From contig DKPQ01000017.1 of NCBI GenBank assembly GCA_002471275.1, forward strand, positions 248,001 through 312,000: a DNA stretch of 64,000 nucleotides, in the 5' to 3' direction. Source of the DNA: Flammeovirgaceae bacterium UBA7330 (GTDB lineage: Bacteria; Bacteroidota; Bacteroidia; Cytophagales; Cyclobacteriaceae). Positions 54,829 to 62,644 of the stretch are shown piece after piece. The first letter of the stretch is position 1; the number at the start of each line of letters is the position of its first letter. Both the position numbers and the translations under genes were made by a program. The notes below the pieces were generated by a model. That model had not been told where the DNA came from and searched no databases. It saw nothing but the letters and a program-made list of their open reading frames with translations.

Positions 54829-56466
54829 TTACATCATGCCGCCCATTCCGCCACCTGGCATTCCACCACCTGGCATCGCAGGAGCTTCAGCTTCAGGGTG
54901 ATCAGCCACTACAGCTTCAGTCGTCAATAGGAGCGCTGCAATAGATGCTGCATTCTCCAATGCCAACCTTGTCACTTTAGTAGGATCAATGATACCAGCT
55001 TTGAACATGTTTACATATTCACCGGTAGCAGCATTGTAACCGTAATCATCTTTTCCGTTGATCACTTCGTTTACAACAACAGATGCTTCACCACCAGCGT
55101 TTTCAACGATGGTTCTCAAAGGAGACTGAATAGCCTGGTGGATGATTTTCACACCAGTATTTTGGTCAAGGTTTTCAAGCTTCAATCCATCCAGAGACTT
55201 CATTGCTCTGATGAATGCTACACCACCACCAGCAACAATTCCTTCCTGAACAGCTGCTCTTGTAGCGTGCAATGCATCATCCACACGGTCTTTCTTCTCT
55301 TTCATTTCTACTTCAGTAGCTGCACCAATATAAAGGATAGCTACACCGCCAGAAAGCTTAGCAAGTCGCTCTTGCAATTTCTCTCTGTCGTAGTCAGAAG
55401 TCGTATTTTCGATTTGTTGCTTGATCTGGTTTACTCTTCCTTCGATCTCTTTTTTGTCACCAGCACCGTTTACAATGGTAGTATTGTCTTTGTCGATGTT
55501 GATTTTTTCAGCAGATCCAAGAGAATCAAGCGTTGCATTTTCAAGTTTATAACCTCTCTCTTCAGAGATTACAGTACCACCTGTCAATACAGCGATATCT
55601 TCAAGCATCGCTTTTCTTCTGTCACCAAAGCCTGGAGCTTTCACAGCAGCAATTTTCAGCGAACCTCTGATTTTGTTAACAACCAATGTAGCTAAGGCTT
55701 CACCTTCAACATCTTCTGAGATGATCAAAAGTGGTTTTCCTGTCTGGGCAGTTGCTTCAAGTACAGGAAGAAGCTCTTTCATGTTGGAGATTTTCTTATC
55801 GTAGATAAGGATGTAAGGATTTTCCAACTCTGCTTCCATTTTCTCCGTGTTCGTTACAAAGTAAGGAGAAAGGTAACCTCTGTCGAACTGCATACCTTCA
55901 ACAGTTTTTACTTCTGTCTCAGTACCTTTTGCTTCTTCTACAGTGATTACACCATCTTTTCCAACTTTATCCATGGCATCGGCAATCATTTTACCAATTT
56001 CCTGGTCGTTGTTTGCCGAAACAGCAGCTACCTGAGAGATTTCCTCAGATGTGTTGATGGTTTTAGACTGTTTTCTTAAGTTTTCTACTACTGCAGCAAC
56101 AGCCTTATCGATTCCTCTTTTAAGGTCCATTGGGTTGGCACCAGCAGCTACGTTTTTAATACCATGACTGAAGATGGATTGTGTCAATACAGTAGCTGTA
56201 GTAGTTCCGTCTCCTGCATCATCAGCAGTTTTAGAAGCTACTTCTTTTACCAACTGAGCACCCATGTTTTCGATAGGTTCTTTCAGCTCAATTTCTTTTG
56301 CCACTGAAACACCATCTTTAGTGACTGAGGGTGCACCAAATTTCTTGTCTAATATTACGTTCCTTCCTTTAGGTCCTAAGGTAACCTTTACTGCGTCGGC
56401 AAGAATGTCTACACCTCTCTTCAGGCTATCCCTTGCGTCGGTATCAAAAAATATATCTTTAGCCAT
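54829..56466 (-). CDS. groEL: Chaperonin GroEL
   Basis: This 545-residue 60-kDa chaperonin forms the folding chamber. It shows the N-terminal ILDKKFGAPSVTKDGVSVAKE, ATP-site GDGTTTATVLTQ, RAAVQEGIVAGGGVAFI and the C-terminal Gly-Met tail (MPGGGMPGGGMGGMM). It follows groES by 27 bp in the standard groESL operon, and its end is marked by a terminator hairpin. The identity is certain. Confidence 0.99.
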   Translation of the reverse strand: MAKDIFFDTDARDSLKRGVDILADAVKVTLGPKGRNVILDKKFGAPSVTKDGVSVAKEIELKEPIENMGAQLVKEVASKTADDAGDGTTTATVLTQSIFSHGIKNVAAGANPMDLKRGIDKAVAAVVENLRKQSKTINTSEEISQVAAVSANNDQEIGKMIADAMDKVGKDGVITVEEAKGTETEVKTVEGMQFDRGYLSPYFVTNTEKMEAELENPYILIYDKKISNMKELLPVLEATAQTGKPLLIISEDVEGEALATLVVNKIRGSLKIAAVKAPGFGDRRKAMLEDIAVLTGGTVISEERGYKLENATLDSLGSAEKINIDKDNTTIVNGAGDKKEIEGRVNQIKQQIENTTSDYDREKLQERLAKLSGGVAILYIGAATEVEMKEKKDRVDDALHATRAAVQEGIVAGGGVAFIRAMKSLDGLKLENLDQNTGVKIIHQAIQSPLRTIVENAGGEASVVVNEVINGKDDYGYNAATGEYVNMFKAGIIDPTKVTRLALENAASIAALLLTTEAVVADHPEAEAPAMPGGGMPGGGMGGMM

Positions 56467-56493
56467 TTTTGTTAAATTTTAAATTATGGGTTT

Positions 56494-56772
56494 TTAAATA
56501 ATTCCGTAAATGTCAGCTTCTTTCATGATCAGATACTCAGTTCCATCAATTGTGATCTCTGTTCCTGAGTATTTTCCATAAAGTACCTGGTCACCAACTT
56601 TTACGTTAAGTGGTTCATCTTTCTTACCAGTACCAACAGCTACAATCGCACCTTTTTGAGGTTTCTCTTTCGCTGTGTCAGGAATGATGATTCCTGAGGC
56701 AGTTTTTTCTTCAGCTGCAGCCGGTTCAACCAGAACCCTGTCGGCTAATGGTTTGAAATTCAATTTTGACAT
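56494..56772 (-). CDS. groES: Co-chaperonin GroES
   Basis: This 92-residue co-chaperonin caps the GroEL ring. Visible motifs are LKPLADRVLVEPAAAEEKT, the mobile loop SGIIIPDTAKEKPQ, GKKDEPLNVKVGDQVLYGKYSG and YLIMKEADIYGII at the end. It is the first gene of groESL. Its upstream region holds several TGACA boxes and a palindrome shared with miaB, and no CIRCE element. Confidence 0.99.
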   Translation of the reverse strand: MSKLNFKPLADRVLVEPAAAEEKTASGIIIPDTAKEKPQKGAIVAVGTGKKDEPLNVKVGDQVLYGKYSGTEITIDGTEYLIMKEADIYGII

Positions 56773-56828
56773 GTGTTTAATCGTTTATTTGGTTAAGTTC
56801 TTACTCTAAACTCGAAATGTTCAACGGA

Positions 56829-56942
56829 TGACAGTATAGCACTTTGTATGCCAGTCCTGAAAATGGCCGTATTTCAGGTGTTTTTGACAGGAAAGACTGA
56901 CAAAATATCAGTATATCTTTTTTTTGTCTGACACTCCTGACA
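56829..56942. promoter_or_regulatory. TGACA-rich region upstream of groESL, candidate regulatory element
   Basis: TGACA occurs five times on the + strand (56829, 56885, 56898, 56929, 56938), four of them within 58 bp. The copy at 56898 forms the near-palindrome CTGACAAAATATCAG (56897-56911) followed by TATAT. The sequence TCAGTATAT is identical to the flank of the perfect palindrome upstream of miaB (62592-62604). It sits 57-170 bp before the groES ATG. A heat-shock or stress operator is inferred. Confidence 0.5.
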
Positions 56943-56999
56943 GTTTGCCATTTACCAAATTCATGAGTATTTTAAGTTTGGATTTAAACGCAAACGAGT

Positions 57000-57716
57000 A
57001 TGAATGAGTTGAAACATGATTGGTTAACCGACGGAATCATCGATTATGAGTTTAAAAAATATATTCTGTTGGCATATCTGAAAACCATTAGAGAGAAGTT
57101 TGATCAGACTGAACTGTATCCATTTCTTTCTGATCTGGTTTTTCACTACAAAAATTTATTAAAGGTCAAATCTAATAAGGAGCTCATTTACGAGTCTTTT
57201 CCTAAAACGATCACCAAGGCTGATTTCAGGAAGTTGAAATTCAGTTATAAAAAGCTGGTTTATGATGGGGAGGTGATGAGCGAGATAGAAGATATCATCT
57301 CTTTTGCCATACCAAAAATGGAGCAGCGTATCAACGAAGGAAAAGAGTTGTATGAATTTGTAGAAGATAACCTGGAGCTAAGTCCGATAGGATTGATTCC
57401 CATATATAAAGAAGAGGGTTATCTTTTGTTGCACCAGGATGCCGGGAGGGATGTCACGGTTTTCAGGTACCAGCTCAAGATGTTTGAAAAAGCAGACGAA
57501 AATTATCGGGCCATCAGTACTGAATATCTTGGTCAGGAAATGCATTCCATCTCCCGTACCTTTGAAAGTATTAAGCTTGACCTGGTAAAGAAATATACCT
57601 ATTTACCCAATCCAGCTACGTACCTGGTGGTGAGCAAGCTTAATTTCCCGGTATCACAGACTGTTTTGCCTATTGCCAAAAGACTTTTGGTCAGGCACTT
57701 ATCTGTGGCTGCTTAA
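57000..57716 (+). CDS. Conserved hypothetical protein, 238 residues
   Basis: I do not recognise this family. The protein is soluble, with no signal peptide or membrane segment. It has an alpha-helical, charged N-terminal two thirds (LAYLKTIREKFDQTELYPFLSD, IISFAIPKMEQRINEGKELYEF) and a C-terminal region with GLIPIYKEEGYLLL and AISTEYLGQEMHSISRTFE. It is divergent from groES (227 bp apart), and a TAAGTTTG element at 56973-56980 fits the -7 consensus (TTTG at 56944-56947, spacing 25). It is convergent with secG. Confidence 0.8.
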   Translation: MNELKHDWLTDGIIDYEFKKYILLAYLKTIREKFDQTELYPFLSDLVFHYKNLLKVKSNKELIYESFPKTITKADFRKLKFSYKKLVYDGEVMSEIEDIISFAIPKMEQRINEGKELYEFVEDNLELSPIGLIPIYKEEGYLLLHQDAGRDVTVFRYQLKMFEKADENYRAISTEYLGQEMHSISRTFESIKLDLVKKYTYLPNPATYLVVSKLNFPVSQTVLPIAKRLLVRHLSVAA

Positions 57717-57726
57717 GGATTGTGAA

Positions 57727-58134
57727 TTATTGTGCAGAATCAGTGGATTCAATCTGTAGTTCTTCCAGATCTCCACTGTTCAGGTCCTCCAGACCTTCCA
57801 GCGTTTCTCCTGAGCCGTCAGTAGGCTGAAAGGATGGGGGAGGAAGTACGGATTGATCTCTTGCGTTTTCCAGGTTAGGGCTGGTTGGACCACCTGTATT
57901 TTGCGCATCTACCAAAAAGAAGTTGGTAGAAAGTGTCAATACAAGTAGCGCTATCGCTAAACCCCATGTAAGTCTCTCCAGGAGGTCTCCGGTTTTCTTT
58001 ACACCCATGATTTGTGAGGTGCCCCCTCCTCCGAATTGGCTGGATAGCCCTCCTCCTTTTGGATTTTGTGCCAATACCACCAGCACCAGCAACAGAGCGA
58101 CTAAGATGATTATTCCAACAATTAATGCGTACAT
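57727..58134 (-). CDS. secG: Protein translocase subunit SecG
   Basis: This 135-residue small subunit of the SecYEG channel has a first membrane helix in IVGIIILVALLLVLVVLAQ, the conserved NPKGGGLSSQFGG loop, and a second helix in LTWGLAIALLVLTL. An acidic, Pro/Ser-rich tail of about 50 residues extends it beyond the E. coli protein (110). Its start lies two bases after the stop of the Lys-rich TPR gene, so it closes the miaB operon. Confidence 0.95.
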   Translation of the reverse strand: MYALIVGIIILVALLLVLVVLAQNPKGGGLSSQFGGGGTSQIMGVKKTGDLLERLTWGLAIALLVLTLSTNFFLVDAQNTGGPTSPNLENARDQSVLPPPSFQPTDGSGETLEGLEDLNSGDLEELQIESTDSAQ

Positions 58135-58136
58135 CC

Positions 58137-59279
58137 CTACTTGATTTTTTTAATTCTGCCCGCAAAGTAAGCTTTTTTTTCAGGGAATCTCAACATCAGC
58201 GAATTGTATATTTTCAAAGCCTTATCTTTTTTCCCCTGATTAAGGAATATCTCCGCCAGGTATTCGGTTCCAACGTCCTCAGGAAGCGACGTGCTTGGTG
58301 CGGATAAGTCCTGCTGCTCTCCTGAATCCTGTGCCGGTTTAAATGATGGGTTTTTCTTGATAAATTCATCAATCAGCTGATGCTGATTCTCCCCGTCATG
58401 ATCGTCTTTTTTAGTGGATTTATTTGACTTCGCAGACTTTGTGGTCTTTGCTGTCTTTGAAGAACTCTTTTTAGCGGTTGTTTTTGGGGAGGTCTTTCGC
58501 GTACTGGAATTTGTTGTGGCCTTTTTTGCAGTGGCTGTCTTCGAGGTGCTTGCTTTAGGTTTGGCCACTGACTTGGTTGCTGATTTTGAAGTGGTTGCCT
58601 TTTTCGTTGTTGATTTCTTTTCACCAGCCGTTTTGGTCCTGGAAGTGGTGGTTTTCGCTTTTGTAGCAGAACCAGACGACCTGGCAGTTGATTTGGTTGT
58701 CTCTGCTTTCGGTTTAGGCTCTGCCTTCTCAGTAACTCTTGTTGCTTTTTTTACTGCTTTTTCAACCGCTTCCTCTTCCTCAATCTTTCTCGATACCTCA
58801 ATGTATTTTGCGCGGGATTTCTCCAGCTCCTCCATGTCTTTGTGCAGGTTGTAGATGAGCTGATCGATGGATGAAGATCCTTCTGAAGACTTGGGCGCAC
58901 GCGTTACTGCAGGGGATGGAGTTTCTGAATCCTGGGGAGTCGGAGTAGGTGTCTGCTCTGCTTTCTTTTCTACGGGACGGACAGTCGGTTTTGGTTTTTC
59001 CTCAATTGGCTTAGGGGATGTAACAACGGGTTTTTCTACTTTTATACCATCACTCGCCAGGTATTTCTTCAATAAAATCCTATTGGTAGAATAGACAGCA
59101 GCAGAAGCCGTTTTACGGCCTGCCACTTTGGACTTGAGCAATCTGTGTCCCTTAGCTTCCAACACCCGCGCAGCCTGGAAATACGGATTTTCTGCTACCA
59201 GATCATCCAGCTCATTTAGATTGACCTCTTTCAGGTCACCAGGATTGTTGAGTAACTCGATGAATTTCTGCTTATTCAA
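58137..59279 (-). CDS. Lys/Thr/Ala-rich protein with short TPR-like C-terminus
   Basis: This 380-residue protein has no recognised catalytic domain. Residues 1-90 form an ordered helical segment (FIELLNNPGDLKEVNLNELDD, YFQAARVLEAKGH). Residues about 90-150 are Pro/Glu-rich. About 190-300 is a highly basic KTTA/KKAT-type repeat tract resembling histone H1 tails. The last 50 residues (EYLAEIFLNQGKKDKALKIYNSLML) form a TPR-like helix pair. It lies between lptE and secG on the same strand, which suggests an envelope role, but the function is unknown. The basic tract may bind acidic polymers or be disordered. Confidence 0.8.
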   Translation of the reverse strand: MNKQKFIELLNNPGDLKEVNLNELDDLVAENPYFQAARVLEAKGHRLLKSKVAGRKTASAAVYSTNRILLKKYLASDGIKVEKPVVTSPKPIEEKPKPTVRPVEKKAEQTPTPTPQDSETPSPAVTRAPKSSEGSSSIDQLIYNLHKDMEELEKSRAKYIEVSRKIEEEEAVEKAVKKATRVTEKAEPKPKAETTKSTARSSGSATKAKTTTSRTKTAGEKKSTTKKATTSKSATKSVAKPKASTSKTATAKKATTNSSTRKTSPKTTAKKSSSKTAKTTKSAKSNKSTKKDDHDGENQHQLIDEFIKKNPSFKPAQDSGEQQDLSAPSTSLPEDVGTEYLAEIFLNQGKKDKALKIYNSLMLRFPEKKAYFAGRIKKIK

Positions 59280-59319
59280 AGTATTTCGCGCTTGTGTGAA
59301 GTATCTAAATTAAAAAAAA

Positions 59320-59844
59320 TTACCAATTCGCAACTGAAGCATTAAAGATATCAAAAATAATTTGATCGAAGATTTCCTCTACAAATTGCTGCTCGTTTGC
59401 CGATAAATCGACGCTGTTTTGATCAAAATCAACGAAAAAGGAAAATTTCCTCTCGAAATCAAATTCATCATCTTTGGTATTGACGTAACTGGCAAACACC
59501 TCAATAGTTACCCTTGTTAAACTCGCAAAGTCCCCCTGATTCTGATTTTGAGAGGCGGATGCTGTTACCGGGGTCACCCGATAATCAGCGATATACCCTT
59601 CAATTTGCAAATCGCCATTTTCGTCAACAATGGCCAGGTTTGTATTCTGCTGGTAATAATCTTTAATCTTTTCAATGAAGGTTACACTCATCGTGGATGG
59701 ACCAAGGGTGGCCTCATTGGGGAAGTTTAGGATAGATATGGTTTTTATGTCCGAAGAAATAGAGGCTCCGGAAAAAGAATAGATTCCACATCCGGTGGGG
59801 ATAAGTGCAATCAACAAAGCTATACTACTCACTATCAATCTCAT
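59320..59844 (-). CDS. lptE: LptE-family outer-membrane LPS assembly lipoprotein
   Basis: This 174-residue protein has a signal ending in LIALIPTGC (Cys19), so it is a lipoprotein. The following GIYSFSGASISSDIKTISI and FIEKIKDYYQQNTNL segments are typical of Bacteroidota LptE, which plugs the LptD barrel that inserts LPS into the outer leaflet. Its start overlaps the sigma-54-activator stop by 20 bp. The Lys-rich gene and secG follow. The grouping with secG points to envelope biogenesis. Confidence 0.85.
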   Translation of the reverse strand: MRLIVSSIALLIALIPTGCGIYSFSGASISSDIKTISILNFPNEATLGPSTMSVTFIEKIKDYYQQNTNLAIVDENGDLQIEGYIADYRVTPVTASASQNQNQGDFASLTRVTIEVFASYVNTKDDEFDFERKFSFFVDFDQNSVDLSANEQQFVEEIFDQIIFDIFNASVANW

Positions 59845-61099
59845 ACTGCTTGATTTTTCTGTAAAGTGTACGTTCAGAAATACCCAAGTCCTGAGCGGCG
59901 TATTTTCGCTTGTTGTTGTTCTTCTTCAATGCCATGATAATCATTTCTTTCTCTTTCTTTTCCAGAGACAATGAATCATCTTCGGTTTCATGGGTAATGT
60001 CTTCTATTTCCTCGTCAGTGCTGTTGTCGTTTTCTACAGGGTTGATCACCAACGGCTCGTAGCTTTCATCTGACATCTCTTGCTCACTTTTGGCTGGCAA
60101 TGAACCCATGTCATGAAATAAACGCTCGTGACGTGATAAAATTTCAGTGCGTGATCGGTCGTCTTTCAATATGTCATGAATGAGCTTTTTCATCTCAGTC
60201 ACGTCCTGACGCATTTCAAACAAGATTTTATACAGGATGTCCCTTTCAGAGAAGCTGTCTGAATTTTTAGACTTTTCCAGCAGTGCCGGCAGGTTAGATT
60301 CTGTCCTGGGAAGGTATTTGGCAAGCTTCTCTCTGCTGATTTCACGCTCCATCTCCAATACACTCATCTGCTCCACCAGGTTTTTCAGTTGACGGATATT
60401 ACCTGGAAAACGAAAGCTTTTGATCAATGCTTTAGCTTCATCTGTGAGGGTAATTGGTTTTATGTGATAGGTATCTGAGAAGTCGACGGCAAATTTCCTA
60501 AAAAGAAGCAGTACATCATCCCCACGATCTCTAAGTGATGGCACCATAATGGGGACTGTGTTTAGCCTGTAAAAGAGGTCTTCCCGGAACTTCCCTGATT
60601 TGACAGCATCGGAGAGGTCCACATTGGTGGCAGCAATGACCCTTACATCACTTTTGATGACTTTGGAAGATCCTACTTTAATGAATTCACCATTTTCGAG
60701 TACCCTCAGCAACCTGGCCTGGGTACTTACCGGCATCTCTCCAATTTCATCCAGGAAGATGGTGCCGCCATCAGTCACTTCAAAATAACCTTTTCTGGAT
60801 TCATGAGCTCCTGTAAAAGCCCCTTTCTCGTGTCCAAAGAGCTCTGAGTCGATCGTTCCTTCGGGTATGGCACCGCAGTTGATGGCGATAAATTGCCCAT
60901 GCTTCCGGTGAGACAGGCTGTGGATGATCTTGGAAAAGGATTCCTTACCCGCTCCACTCTCACCAGAGATGAGTACACTCATATCCGTAGGGGCCACCTG
61001 GATCGCTACCCGGATGGCATTGTTAAGCTGTGGGGAGCTCCCAATGATCTCAAATCTTTGCTTGACTGACTGTATTTCTGAATCTACGTGATAATTCAT
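59825..61099 (-). CDS. Sigma-54 enhancer-binding protein without receiver domain
   Basis: This 424-residue transcription activator starts directly at the AAA+ domain (about 15-245). I chose the ATG at 61099, two bases after the miaB stop; the upstream in-frame extension lies inside miaB. It has Walker A SGESGAGKES (45-54), the intact sigma-54 contact loop EKGAFTGAHE (GAFTGA at 93-98), Walker B GGTIFLDEIGE and the FRFPGNIRQLKNLVEQ sensor region. A long acidic linker follows, then a Fis-type helix-turn-helix (YAAQDLGISERTLYRKIKQ). No sensor domain is visible, so its activity control is unknown. It is coupled to miaB and lptE. Confidence 0.92.
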   Translation of the reverse strand: MNYHVDSEIQSVKQRFEIIGSSPQLNNAIRVAIQVAPTDMSVLISGESGAGKESFSKIIHSLSHRKHGQFIAINCGAIPEGTIDSELFGHEKGAFTGAHESRKGYFEVTDGGTIFLDEIGEMPVSTQARLLRVLENGEFIKVGSSKVIKSDVRVIAATNVDLSDAVKSGKFREDLFYRLNTVPIMVPSLRDRGDDVLLLFRKFAVDFSDTYHIKPITLTDEAKALIKSFRFPGNIRQLKNLVEQMSVLEMEREISREKLAKYLPRTESNLPALLEKSKNSDSFSERDILYKILFEMRQDVTEMKKLIHDILKDDRSRTEILSRHERLFHDMGSLPAKSEQEMSDESYEPLVINPVENDNSTDEEIEDITHETEDDSLSLEKKEKEMIIMALKKNNNKRKYAAQDLGISERTLYRKIKQYEIDSE

Positions 61100-61101
61100 G
61101 T

Positions 61102-62556
61102 TCAAATGACCTCTCCGATAAGTGTAGCAGCTGTACACTCATTCACCTTCACCTCTACGTATTGTCCCTTTTTGAAATCGTTATTGTCGAAAACAATGAC
61201 TTTGTTGGCTGAGTTTCTTCCCTGTAGTTGTTTTGGTGATTTTTTACTGGTCCCTTCTATCAGGACCTTAAATGTTTTTCCAATATCCTGACGATTTCGG
61301 GCGAAAGATATTTCCTGTTGTTTCCGGATGATTTCCTGGAGCCTCCTCTTTTTTACAGGGAGAGGTATGTCATCGGTATATTTCTTGGCTGCCAGTGTGC
61401 CCGGTCGCTCTGAGTAATAAAACATGTAGGAGAAGTCGTACTTCACATAATCCATCAATGATAATGTATCCTGATGCTCTTCTTCAGTCTCAGTACAAAA
61501 TCCTGCGATCATGTCTGAGCTAATCCCACATTCATCACCTAATATGGATCTGATGGCATCTACGCGATTGATGTACCATTCACGATCGTAGGTCCGGTTC
61601 ATCAACTCCAGAACCCTGGAATTTCCGCTTTGAGCTGGCAGGTGGATGTAATTGCATATGTTTTCATATTGCTTCATGGTGTGAAGCACTTCATCCGTGA
61701 TGTCTTTAGGATGAGAAGTGGAAAATCTTACTCTCAGGTCAGGATGCACTTTGGCTACCATTTCGAGCAAATTGGCGAAATTCACTATGCTATTTGCATG
61801 CTCGTTTTTCTCCAGTCGGGCCTTATTGTTTTCTTCGGGGGACCACTTGTAAGAGTCCACATTTTGGCCTAGCAGGGTCACTTCCCGATAACCATTGTTG
61901 AATAGCTCCTGTGCTTCGGCAACAATAGAATGTGGGTCGCGACTTCGTTCCCGACCACGGGTGAAAGGTACCACACAGAAGGAACACATGTTGTCGCATC
62001 CCCGCATGATGGAGATGAAAGCAGTCACTCCATTGGAATTGAGGCGAACGGGAGAGATGTCTGCATAGGTTTCTTCTCTTGAAAGAAAGGTGTTTACTCC
62101 CCGGTCACCTTCTTCAGCCTTTCTCACCAGGTTAGGCAGGTCTCTGTAAGCATCAGGTCCGGCTACCAAGTCCACAATTTTTTCCTCTTCCAGGAGCTTG
62201 GACTTCAGTCGTTCCGCCATACAACCCAGTACCCCAATGGTGATTTCGGGACGGTCTTTTTTGATCTGGTTAAACTGGGTCAATCGCTTTCTGACAGTCT
62301 GCTCGGCTTTATCACGGATAGAGCATGTATTTAGCAAGATGACATCTGCGGATTCGAAAGAGCTGGTGGTATCAAACCCCTCTTTTTTGAGGATAGATGT
62401 GACGATCTCACTATCGGAGAAGTTCATCTGACAACCATAGCTTTCAATATAAAGCTTCTTTGCTGCGGCGATATCTCCTTCCTTAGAGATTCGAACTTCA
62501 CAGTGCTCTTCTTTCTTTGTATTGTCTAAAATTCCAATGTCTTCTATCAGCTCCAT
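61102..62556 (-). CDS. miaB: tRNA-2-methylthio-N6-dimethylallyladenosine synthase
   Basis: This radical-SAM enzyme adds a methylthio group to i6A37 of tRNA made by MiaA. It has an N-terminal MTTase domain (YIESYGCQMNFSDSE, first cluster Cys), a radical-SAM site CDNMCSFC, TRGRERSR and a C-terminal TRAM domain ending CTAATLIGEVI. I chose the ATG at 62556; the longer frame begins with a TTG that overlaps the promoter-like TATCTTTGC. The protein has 484 residues. It heads the operon with the sigma-54 activator. Confidence 0.95.
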   Translation of the reverse strand: MELIEDIGILDNTKKEEHCEVRISKEGDIAAAKKLYIESYGCQMNFSDSEIVTSILKKEGFDTTSSFESADVILLNTCSIRDKAEQTVRKRLTQFNQIKKDRPEITIGVLGCMAERLKSKLLEEEKIVDLVAGPDAYRDLPNLVRKAEEGDRGVNTFLSREETYADISPVRLNSNGVTAFISIMRGCDNMCSFCVVPFTRGRERSRDPHSIVAEAQELFNNGYREVTLLGQNVDSYKWSPEENNKARLEKNEHANSIVNFANLLEMVAKVHPDLRVRFSTSHPKDITDEVLHTMKQYENICNYIHLPAQSGNSRVLELMNRTYDREWYINRVDAIRSILGDECGISSDMIAGFCTETEEEHQDTLSLMDYVKYDFSYMFYYSERPGTLAAKKYTDDIPLPVKKRRLQEIIRKQQEISFARNRQDIGKTFKVLIEGTSKKSPKQLQGRNSANKVIVFDNNDFKKGQYVEVKVNECTAATLIGEVI

Positions 62557-62563
62557 AATCGAC

Positions 62564-62572
62564 GCAAAGATA
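62564..62572 (-). promoter_or_regulatory. Putative -7 element of miaB (TATCTTTGC)
   Basis: TATCTTTGC on the minus strand fits TAnnTTTGC exactly and lies only 7 bases before the ATG at 62556. By the known position of this element, transcription would begin at about 62558, giving a leader of two bases. The palindrome TGACATTTTGTCA (62592-62604) begins 19 bases upstream, at the position expected for the -33 box. Confidence 0.5.
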
Positions 62573-62591
62573 ACAGGATTCAAAAAAGGAA

Positions 62592-62604
62592 TGACATTTT
62601 GTCA
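62592..62604. promoter_or_regulatory. Perfect palindrome TGACATTTTGTCA upstream of miaB
   Basis: This is an inverted repeat TGACA-TTT-TGTCA, followed by GTATAT, lying in the -33 region of the miaB promoter-like element. A near-identical palindrome with the same TCAGTATAT flank lies upstream of groES (56898-56916). It is a likely operator; no regulator was recognised. Confidence 0.5.
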
Positions 62605-62644
62605 GTATATTTAGTGAAGAAGATCTCTATAAAAGGTGTTGAAA

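Noticed and set aside
55138..55695. 185-residue plus-strand ORF inside groEL
   Set aside because: Antisense shadow of groEL with no recognisable protein features.
56773..56999. CIRCE element (HrcA site) upstream of groES
   Set aside because: Only an isolated TAGCACT fragment is present; the second arm is missing.
58414..58854. Long Val/Phe-rich ORF on the plus strand
   Set aside because: It is the antisense shadow of the Lys/Thr/Ala-rich gene; Lys codons read backwards give Phe and Leu codons.
62557..62583. Earlier in-frame start for miaB
   Set aside because: It begins with a TTG and would cover the promoter-like TATCTTTGC; the ATG at 62556 is better.
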